Shown here piece by piece: positions 17,605 to 23,433 of a stretch of 41,982 nucleotides of DNA. This DNA comes from an uncultured Verrucomicrobiota bacterium. Lineage in GTDB: Bacteria; Verrucomicrobiota; Kiritimatiellia; RFP12; UBA1067. The stretch lies in contig CAMOCC010000019.1 in NCBI GenBank assembly GCA_946610035.1, positions 1 to 41,982 on the forward strand, given 5' to 3'. The notes beneath the pieces are model-generated. The model saw only the letters and a program-made list of their open reading frames with translations, ran no database searches and was not told the origin of the DNA. Numbering within the stretch: the stretch's first letter is position 1; every line of letters begins with the position of its first letter. A program made the position numbers and the translations under genes.

Positions 17605-18369
17605 CCAGACCAGGTCCTTTGCGGCGAAGACCGGGCCCTCGATGCAGCAACGCGAATTGCCGCGGACGGTCTTCTGTATGCAGGCGTAGCACGCGCCGAC
17701 GCCGCATATCATGTGGCGGTCCATCGAAATCCATCCCGGCGAACCGGTCCCCGTCGCGCGCATGGCGACGGCCTTGAGCATGGGATCGGGTCCGCACGCG
17801 AAAAGCTCGAACTTCCTCGCCTCGCCGCGCAGTTCGATGAGCACGTCGTCCAGCGGATCGGTGACAAGCCCCTTCACGCCCGCGCTGCCGTCGTTCGTCG
17901 CCGTGTAGACCTTGACGCCGTCGATCGCGGCGAACTTGTCGAGCGCAAGGAGGTCCGCCGCCGTGCGTCCGCCGATGAAGAGGCGCTTCTCGCCCGGAAG
18001 CCGCTTCGCGAGGAAGTGGAGCGGCGCCACGCCGTATCCGCCGCCGACGAGGAGCGGAACGCCCGCGCACTTGACGGGGAAGCCGTGTCCGAGCGGACCC
18101 AGTACGCTCACCTCGTCGCCCACCTTCGCGCCATTGAGGGCGAAAGTGCCGCGTCCCACAGCCTTGTAGAGCACCGTCACCCTGCCGTCCTCGGCGTCGA
18201 AGACGCTGAACGGACGCCTCAGTGCGCTAGGTTCGAGGGCGGGCACCTTAACGTGGACGAACTGTCCGGGCGTAAGCGCCGCCGCCATCTTAGGCGCGTC
18301 GAAGACGATGTAGCGGTATCCCGCACCGATTTCGACGTGTTCAAGGATTCTGCATTTTTCGTTTAGCAT
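17602..18369 (-). CDS. pyrK: Dihydroorotate dehydrogenase electron-transfer subunit
   Basis: This 255-residue FAD/[2Fe-2S] partner of PyrD hands electrons to NAD+. The FAD domain has LRRPFSVFDA (residues 50-59), and the NAD domain has LLVGGGYGVAPLHFLAK (about 106-122) and FACGPDPML (about 190-198). The C-terminal [2Fe-2S] cluster ligands are Cys222, Cys227, Cys230 and Cys242 in ICGVGACYAC and CCIEGPVF. The ATG is directly preceded by a CAACCA-type heptamer repeat and no Shine-Dalgarno, as in pyrD. The stop codon is part of the next repeat. It follows the UDG-like gene by 52 bp. Confidence 0.93.
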   Translation of the reverse strand: MLNEKCRILEHVEIGAGYRYIVFDAPKMAAALTPGQFVHVKVPALEPSALRRPFSVFDAEDGRVTVLYKAVGRGTFALNGAKVGDEVSVLGPLGHGFPVKCAGVPLLVGGGYGVAPLHFLAKRLPGEKRLFIGGRTAADLLALDKFAAIDGVKVYTATNDGSAGVKGLVTDPLDDVLIELRGEARKFELFACGPDPMLKAVAMRATGTGSPGWISMDRHMICGVGACYACIQKTVRGNSRCCIEGPVFAAKDLVW

Positions 18370-18403
18370 GGCTGGTTGCGAGTTGGTAGTTGGTAGATGG
18401 TTG
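18370..18403 (-). repeat. Degenerate heptamer repeat directly before pyrK
   Basis: The plus strand reads GCTGGTT, GCGAGTT, GGTAGTT, GGTAGAT, GGTTGTC in 7-bp steps up to the pyrK start codon. It is a more diverged copy of the heptamer family found after pyrK and in the UDG-like gene. It fills most of the gap from the upstream gene. Confidence 0.6.
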
Positions 18404-18421
18404 TCCAGGCCGTCGGAGCGA

Positions 18422-19039
18422 TTAGGTCGCTGCGGCCCTGGCCGCCTGCTTGATTGTCGTCCACATGGACTGTTTGATCTTAACGAGGGCCGGAGTGACT
18501 ACTTTATAGCGAAGAATGTAGTTGGGGGAGTATGTGACGAAAACCTCTGCGCCGGAATCCGTGCGGAAGTGCTGCCCTGGCGAGAGGTTCCGCCCGGGGA
18601 ACCACTTCCTCAAGGCGAACGAGCCGAGGATTATGTACACCTTCGCCTTCGGCATCGGCGTAGCGTCCACGACGGGCGCCGACGACGGTTCCAGCTTCAA
18701 TGCGGACGTAATCTTCTCCATCATGTCCACACCCGCCTGAGTAAGCGGCCTGTCGTGCAGGAAGCAAAGGGTGGGTGGCTGGTGGTTGGTGGCTGGTGAT
18801 TGGTGGTTGGTGGCTGGTGGCTGGTGATTGGTGGCTGGTGATTGGTGGTTGGTGGCTGGTGGCTGGTGGTTGGTATCACTACCTGACCCTATTCCGACCC
18901 TATCCGACCCTAAACCGACCCTATCCGACCCTAAATCAACAAGGAGCGAGCGGTCTATTTCAAAAACACGGTTGCCGAGCTCGCGCTCCAGCGCGAGCTC
19001 GGCCTCCAATCCGTCAAGGATGTACTCGATCGCCGTCAC
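18422..19039 (-). CDS. UDG-fold-like protein with in-frame repeat linker, apparently non-catalytic
   Basis: This 205-residue protein has three parts. Residues 1-35 form an acidic helix (TAIEYILDGLEAELALEREL) like the N-terminal helix of family-4 uracil-DNA glycosylases from related bacteria. Residues about 35-90 are pure repeat: GSDRVGLGSDRVGIG, then TNHQPPA/TNHQSPA heptads. The C-terminal 115 residues resemble a shrunken UDG core (KVYIILGSFALRKWFPG, then VFVTYSPNYILRY). The GE(A/P)PG water-activating motif and the four cluster cysteines are absent, and the HP of the second motif is SP. Layout also recalls the UDG-fold polymerase III psi subunit (HolD). The GTG start overlaps the galE stop (GTGA), supporting it. 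It could also be a decaying gene. Confidence 0.55.
   Translation of the reverse strand: MTAIEYILDGLEAELALERELGNRVFEIDRSLLVDLGSDRVGLGSDRVGIGSGSDTNHQPPATNHQSPATNHQPPATNHQSPATNHQPPTLCFLHDRPLTQAGVDMMEKITSALKLEPSSAPVVDATPMPKAKVYIILGSFALRKWFPGRNLSPGQHFRTDSGAEVFVTYSPNYILRYKVVTPALVKIKQSMWTTIKQAARAAAT
18774..18873 (-). repeat. In-frame heptamer array (about 14 units) in the UDG-like gene
   Basis: Continuous 7-bp units GGCTGGT, GGTTGGT and GATTGGT on the plus strand. On the coding strand (ACCAGCC, ACCAACC, ACCAATC) all three frames are free of stop codons; the opposite strand is not (TGA arises in one frame). Since 7 and 3 share no factor, 21 bp encode a 7-residue repeat, here TNHQPPA/TNHQSPA. Confidence 0.92.
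18885..18935 (-). repeat. In-frame alternating 11/10-bp GACCCTA repeat in the UDG-like gene
   Basis: Five GACCCTA words are spaced 11, 10, 11, 10 bp (GACCCTATTCC, GACCCTATCC, GACCCTAAACC, GACCCTATCC, GACCCTAAATC). The exact 21-bp super-period encodes GSDRVGL on the minus strand. It is adjacent to, but distinct from, the heptamer array. Confidence 0.92.
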
Positions 19040-20070
19040 TCGGGCTTCTTCTCGTATCCGTACGGATTCTTCTCCTGCCAGCGCCAGGCGTCCTCGCACA
19101 TCTCCTCGATGCCGCGCTCAGCCTTCCAGCCGAGCTCCTTGGCGGCGAGCGATGGATCGGCCCAGCACTCGGCGATGTCGCCGGGGCGTCGCGGACAGAT
19201 CTTGTAGGGCACCGGGCGACCAGACGCCTTCTCGAACGCCTTGACGATCTGAAGGACGGAATACCCGTGCCCTGTGCCGAGGTTGTAGATCTTGAGGCCG
19301 AGTTCGGGGTTCTTCTCGATCTTCTCGATGGCCTTGAGGTGCCCGAGCGCGAGATCGACGACGTGGATGTAGTCGCGGACGCCCGTGCCGTCCGGCGTCG
19401 GATAGTCGTTGCCGAACACGCTCAGCTCGGGGCGGCGGCCGATGGCGACCTGCGCGACGAACGGAAGGAGGTTGTTCGGGATGCCAGCGGGATCCTCGCC
19501 GATGAGGCCCGACTTGTGCGCACCGATCGGGTTGAAGTACCTGAGCAGGATGACGTTCCACTCGGGATCGGCCTTCTGGACGTCCTTGAAGACCTGCTCC
19601 ATCATGAGCTTCGTCCAGCCGTAGGCGTTCGTGCAGCCGGGCGTCGGGAAGTCCTCGCGGATCGGCACGGACTTGGGGTCGCCGTACACCGTCGCCGAGC
19701 TGGAGAACACGATGTTCTTGCAGTTGTGGTCGCCGAGGCACTTGAGGAGCGTAAACGTGCCGCCGAGATTGTTGTTGTAGTACTTGAGCGGAATCCTGGT
19801 CGACTCGCCGACGGCCTTGAGCGCGGCGAAATGGATCGTCGCCCCGAAAGGAGCCTCCTTGTCGAGCATCGCATTGAGCTTCTTTTCGTCGCGGATGTCG
19901 AGCTTGTAGAACTTCACGTCCCTGCCGGTGATCTTCTTCACGCGCTGGAGCGACTTCTTCGAGCTGTTGCAGAGGTTGTCGACGACGACGACCTCGTGCC
20001 CTGCGTTCAACAGTTCGACCACGGTATGGCTGCCGATGAAGCCGGCGCCGCCTGTAACAAGAATCTTCAT
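19036..20070 (-). CDS. galE: UDP-glucose 4-epimerase
   Basis: This 344-residue SDR enzyme interconverts UDP-glucose and UDP-galactose with bound NAD+, feeding galactose metabolism and surface polysaccharides. The NAD-binding motif is VTGGAGFIGSH (residues 5-15). The catalytic Ser lies in VFSSSATVYG and the Tyr-Lys pair in AYGWTKLMMEQ; RYFNPIGAH and GTGVRDYIHVVDLA are GalE-specific. The start has an extended -10 promoter 26 bp upstream and an AGGAAACTAGGGA leader, so unlike several neighbours it is not leaderless. The stop overlaps the start of the UDG-like gene. Confidence 0.97.
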   Translation of the reverse strand: MKILVTGGAGFIGSHTVVELLNAGHEVVVVDNLCNSSKKSLQRVKKITGRDVKFYKLDIRDEKKLNAMLDKEAPFGATIHFAALKAVGESTRIPLKYYNNNLGGTFTLLKCLGDHNCKNIVFSSSATVYGDPKSVPIREDFPTPGCTNAYGWTKLMMEQVFKDVQKADPEWNVILLRYFNPIGAHKSGLIGEDPAGIPNNLLPFVAQVAIGRRPELSVFGNDYPTPDGTGVRDYIHVVDLALGHLKAIEKIEKNPELGLKIYNLGTGHGYSVLQIVKAFEKASGRPVPYKICPRRPGDIAECWADPSLAAKELGWKAERGIEEMCEDAWRWQEKNPYGYEKKPE

Positions 20071-20096
20071 TCCCTAGTTTCCTTTCTGTGCCCACT

Positions 20097-20105
20097 ATTA
20101 TATCA
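20097..20105 (-). promoter_or_regulatory. galE promoter, extended -10
   Basis: The minus strand reads TGATATAAT, a perfect extended -10, 26 bp before the galE ATG. No good -35 box lies at 17 bp; TTGAGC lies at 20 bp. A perfect 9-bp inverted repeat, TGTGCCCAC (20087-20095) and GTGGGCACA (20139-20147), brackets the promoter and overlaps the expected start site, so it is a candidate operator. Confidence 0.7.
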
Positions 20106-20148
20106 CATTTCGCGGCGCCTTTGCTCAACAATCTGGTTGTGGGCACAG

Positions 20149-20180
20149 CCAACGCATGAAGATCGCTCTCAATGCGTTGG
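20149..20180 (-). terminator. Hairpin at the end of bioWF
   Basis: A perfect 9-bp stem CCAACGCAT (20149-20157) with ATGCGTTGG (20172-20180) and a 14-nt loop straddles the bioWF stop codon (20169-20171). No T-run follows on the minus strand, so termination would be weak or protein-dependent. Confidence 0.45.
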
Positions 20181-22109
20181 TTGCGGATGCGACAGCGCAG
20201 ACAGCTCGGCGATGGCTCGGGCGGCGGCGGAGAGCTGCTCGCGCGTGTGCGCGCTCATGACGGCCGCCCTGAGGCGGGCCGAGCCCTTCGCAACGGTCGG
20301 ATAGCGAATCGCAGGGATTAGGAAGCCCTCAGCCTCGAGTCCGGCGGACGCCTCAAGCGCCCTCTGCTCGTCGCCGACGGGAATCGGAACGATGGCGGAC
20401 GGCGTCTTAGCGCTCACGCCTCCGCGCGCGAGTTCGTCCGTGAAGAAGGCTACGTTCCCCCTCAGCCTCTCCACGCGATCCGGCTCCGCCTCGAGGACCG
20501 AGAGCGCCGCGTCCGCCGCCGCAACAGCCGCCGCCCCTGGCGACGTCGAGAAGATGAAGGACCGCGCCACGTTGCGGAGGTAGTCCACGACGAGGCGGGA
20601 GCCGCAGACGAACCCGCCCTCGGAGCCTAGCGCCTTCGACAGCGTACCGAGCGTGATGTCGGGGTGTCCGCACCCGAAATGCTCGACGATCCCCCTTCCG
20701 GTCGCGCCGAGGACGCCTGTCGAATGCGCCTCGTCGATCATCGAAAAGGCATCGTTTGCGCGGCATATTTCAAGGAAGCGCGGCAGGTCGAGGATGTCGC
20801 CGTCCATTGAGAAGACGGCGTCCGATACGACGAGCCTCCTCCTGTGCTCGCGGCAGAATGCGAGCTTGCGGGCGAGGTCGTCCATGTCCGCATGGCGGTA
20901 GACGACGACGTCCGCCCCCGAAAGGCGGCAGCCGTCTATTATCGAAGCGTGGTTCAATTCGTCGGAAAGCACCGCATCGCCCTTGCGCGCAAACGCCGAC
21001 ACGACGCCGACGTTCGCCATGTAGCCCGTCGCGAAGAGAATCGCATCCTCCGTCCCCTTGAAGGACGCGAGGTGGCGCTCCAGGGCGACGTGCGGAGGCT
21101 GAGTACCCGTCGTGAGGCGCGATCCGCCGGAGCCCGCGCCCCAGTCGCGGACGGCGCGTGCGGACGCCTCGACGACGCGCGGATCGCGCGCAAGGTCCAG
21201 GTAGTCGTTGGACGAGAGGACCACGAGCTCGCGTCCGTCCACGACGGCGGTCGGACCCGTCGGCGATGCGAGGGTCCTGCATCTGCGCCAAAGCCCCGCG
21301 GACCGCCGCGCATCCAGCTCGGCGGCGAGGCCGTCCATCCTGCGCTCTCGGGACGCCGCCCCGAGAACGGGAACGCCATCGACGACGACGGGCGTCTTCT
21401 CGAGGAATCGAATCGTCTCGCCGACCTTGTCGCGAGGTCCGCGATAGAGGAATATCCTCCCGCCCGACGGGTCGCCCCTCTCCTTTACGACGGTTATGCG
21501 CTGGTAGCCGATGTCCCTGGTGGCGACGTAGCCGGTCACGTAGTCAGGATCGTCCGAGACGCATATCTCGCCAACTATCCCGGGCGCGTTGGCGACCTTG
21601 GTCGCAAGCACCACCGCCTCGGCGTAGTGGTTCTTCCCGCCTGCGGAGCCCCGCAGGAGCGACTCCGCATCGTCCATGTACGTCGCGCGGACGCCGCGCC
21701 CGGCGTCCGGCTCCAGCCGCTCCAGGGTGTCCGCGTCCAGCAGCATCGCCCCGCGCATCGAGTACGTCTCGCAGAAGAGATCCATTATCTCGTCCATGCG
21801 CTCCACGCCCGCCGACTTAAGAAGCTCCGCCGCACGAGCACGCCCCTCTTCGGCGGTATGCGTCACGTTCGTCGTCACCGTCAGCGACTTGAGGTGCAGC
21901 AGTTCGCCCGGACGCTCAATCTTGATGTTCACGAAATCCGGCACGCCCTTTGGATGGCTGAGTGCGCGCTCGGCTAGTTGGGAGACGGTGCGCGGCACCG
22001 ACGTCGCAGGCACTATCTTCTCCGCACCCGAAACGTGCACTCCGTCTCTTGAGGCGCGCATCTTGACGGAATACGAGTCCGTCCGGCCCTCGACATCAGT
22101 TCGCTTCAT
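20169..22109 (-). CDS. Bifunctional BioW-BioF: pimeloyl-CoA ligase fused to KAPA synthase
   Basis: This 646-residue fusion covers two consecutive biotin-ring steps. Residues 1 to about 255 are 6-carboxyhexanoate-CoA ligase (BioW): YSVKMRASRDGVHVSGAE near the start and RGPRDKVGETIRFLEKTPVVV near the end. Residues about 265-646 are 8-amino-7-oxononanoate synthase (BioF): SNDYLDLARDPRV, GSGGSRLTTGTQ, DELNHASIIDGCR, DEAHSTGVLG and the PLP lysine Lys492 in GTLSKALGSEGG. The ATG overlaps the plsC stop by ATGA. A BioWF architecture is known in some bacteria. No bioA, bioD or bioB is in the window. Use of BioW implies pimelate as precursor instead of the BioC/BioH route. Confidence 0.93.
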   Translation of the reverse strand: MKRTDVEGRTDSYSVKMRASRDGVHVSGAEKIVPATSVPRTVSQLAERALSHPKGVPDFVNIKIERPGELLHLKSLTVTTNVTHTAEEGRARAAELLKSAGVERMDEIMDLFCETYSMRGAMLLDADTLERLEPDAGRGVRATYMDDAESLLRGSAGGKNHYAEAVVLATKVANAPGIVGEICVSDDPDYVTGYVATRDIGYQRITVVKERGDPSGGRIFLYRGPRDKVGETIRFLEKTPVVVDGVPVLGAASRERRMDGLAAELDARRSAGLWRRCRTLASPTGPTAVVDGRELVVLSSNDYLDLARDPRVVEASARAVRDWGAGSGGSRLTTGTQPPHVALERHLASFKGTEDAILFATGYMANVGVVSAFARKGDAVLSDELNHASIIDGCRLSGADVVVYRHADMDDLARKLAFCREHRRRLVVSDAVFSMDGDILDLPRFLEICRANDAFSMIDEAHSTGVLGATGRGIVEHFGCGHPDITLGTLSKALGSEGGFVCGSRLVVDYLRNVARSFIFSTSPGAAAVAAADAALSVLEAEPDRVERLRGNVAFFTDELARGGVSAKTPSAIVPIPVGDEQRALEASAGLEAEGFLIPAIRYPTVAKGSARLRAAVMSAHTREQLSAAARAIAELSALSHPQPTH

Positions 22110-22825
22110 CCTTCCGCAGCTCCTATCAATTCACCGATGCGCTTCGTGAGCGCGACCGCCGCGGGCCTGTCGTTCGGACCCTCCGGCGCCAGCTCTCCGC
22201 GGCGTTCCAGCCTTATGCGGATCACGCGGTCCCCCACGTCCCACCAAGGCTGTCCCTTGGCGAGGACTACGGGATCGTACGCGATATTGTAGGCGACGAT
22301 CCTCGCGCCCGTCGCAAGGGCGAGCCTCGCCGCGCCCCGGCGCAGCTTCGCGCCGCCGCGGGTCCCCTGCGGGAATATGACGACGTCGACTCCCGCACTG
22401 ATGTACTCCGCCGCCTCCGCAAGCTCGGCGGGTCCGCCGCCGTCGTTCGCTATGAAAAGCTTCCTGACCTCCGCCGCCAGGAACGGATTGCGCGCCGTAG
22501 CCGACTTCGCAATGCAGACCGCGTCGCCCAGGTTCGCAAGCAGGACGCATATGTCGATGAGAGAGACGTGGTTCATCACGACGACACGTCCCGTGCCGCC
22601 TGCCGTGCGCGCCGTCGCGCCGCCCGCGAATTCGACGGTGTAAAGCCCGGTGACGTGCGCAAGGAACACGAAGCAGCGGTAGAAGAACCTTATTATGCGC
22701 CTTCCGTTGCGCTTCGAAACAATCGGGAGAGGAAGGACCAGTGCGAAGGGAAGCGCGAAGAGTCCGTAGAGGAGGAAGAACGCGCCGGAGAGGAGTCCGC
22801 GCGAAATGCGGACGATACGTCTCAC
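22106..22825 (-). CDS. plsC: PlsC-type 1-acyl-glycerol-3-phosphate acyltransferase
   Basis: This 239-residue acyltransferase of the PlsC/LPLAT superfamily probably makes phosphatidic acid at the inner membrane. A hydrophobic N-terminal stretch (residues 8-36) is followed by motif I NHVSLID (HX4D) near residue 86 and motif III FPQGTRGGAKLRRGAARLA near 150 (Gln instead of the usual Glu in FPEGTR). The start is GTG overlapping the ruvA stop, and its stop overlaps bioWF, so it lies inside the valS operon. A role in another lipid, such as an ornithine lipid, cannot be excluded. Confidence 0.85.
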   Translation of the reverse strand: MRRIVRISRGLLSGAFFLLYGLFALPFALVLPLPIVSKRNGRRIIRFFYRCFVFLAHVTGLYTVEFAGGATARTAGGTGRVVVMNHVSLIDICVLLANLGDAVCIAKSATARNPFLAAEVRKLFIANDGGGPAELAEAAEYISAGVDVVIFPQGTRGGAKLRRGAARLALATGARIVAYNIAYDPVVLAKGQPWWDVGDRVIRIRLERRGELAPEGPNDRPAAVALTKRIGELIGAAEG

Positions 22826-23433
22826 TTCCGGCTCCCGGAAAGCGCGAGCCTCACAATCGTCTCGGTGTCCTTGGCGTCGGGATTCTCGGCAATCGCCGCG
22901 CCGACCATCTTGTTCGCGGTCTCGTCGTTGAAGCCGAGCGCTGTGAGGGCGAGGATCGCATCATGCAGGACGGGCGCCGCGGAATCGGCCCCGCCGCGTC
23001 CGCCGCGCTGCGTTGCGGCGAGCGCCTCGATTGCGTTCACCTTGTCCTTCAGCTCGATGCAGATCTTCTCCGCCGTCTTCTTGCCGACTCCCTTTATGGA
23101 CGAAAGCCGCTTGGCCCCGCCGGAGGCGATGGCGAGCGCGAGCTCGCCGACGCTCCCGCCGGACAGGATCGCAAGCGCGATCTTCGGCCCCACACCGCTG
23201 ACGGCTGTCAGCTTCGCGAAGAGCTCCCTCTCGGCCCTGGTTGCGAAGCCGAAGAGGATTTCGTCGTCCTCCCGGACGCAGTGGCAGGCGAGGAGCTTCA
23301 CCTCTTCGCCTGTCTTGGGGAGCCTGTCGTAGGTCGAAAGAGGGATGAGGAGCTCGTAGCCGACCCCCGCCGCCTCTACGACTGCGCGGGTCGGTTCCTT
23401 CTCCTCAAGCGTCCCTCTTACGTAGGCTATCAT
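22822..23433 (-). CDS. ruvA: Holliday junction helicase subunit RuvA
   Basis: This 203-residue DNA-binding subunit of the RuvAB branch-migration complex has an N-terminal OB fold (MIAYVRGTLEEKE, VEAAGVGYELLIP) and two helix-hairpin-helix motifs (LTAVSGVGPKIALAIL near 79-94 and IKGVGKKTAEKICIEL near 113-128). A flexible Gly-rich linker leads to the C-terminal RuvB-binding domain (LHDAILALTALGFNDETANKMV). It overlaps valS and plsC by TGA-sharing junctions. ruvB and ruvC are not next to it. Confidence 0.96.
   Translation of the reverse strand: MIAYVRGTLEEKEPTRAVVEAAGVGYELLIPLSTYDRLPKTGEEVKLLACHCVREDDEILFGFATRAERELFAKLTAVSGVGPKIALAILSGGSVGELALAIASGGAKRLSSIKGVGKKTAEKICIELKDKVNAIEALAATQRGGRGGADSAAPVLHDAILALTALGFNDETANKMVGAAIAENPDAKDTETIVRLALSGSRK

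Noticed and set aside
18774-18873. Possible CRISPR array
   Set aside because: Units are 7 bp, contiguous and without spacers; no cas gene nearby.
20169-20180. Intrinsic terminator at bioWF as a certain call
   Set aside because: The stem is perfect but no T-run follows; kept only as a low-confidence hairpin.
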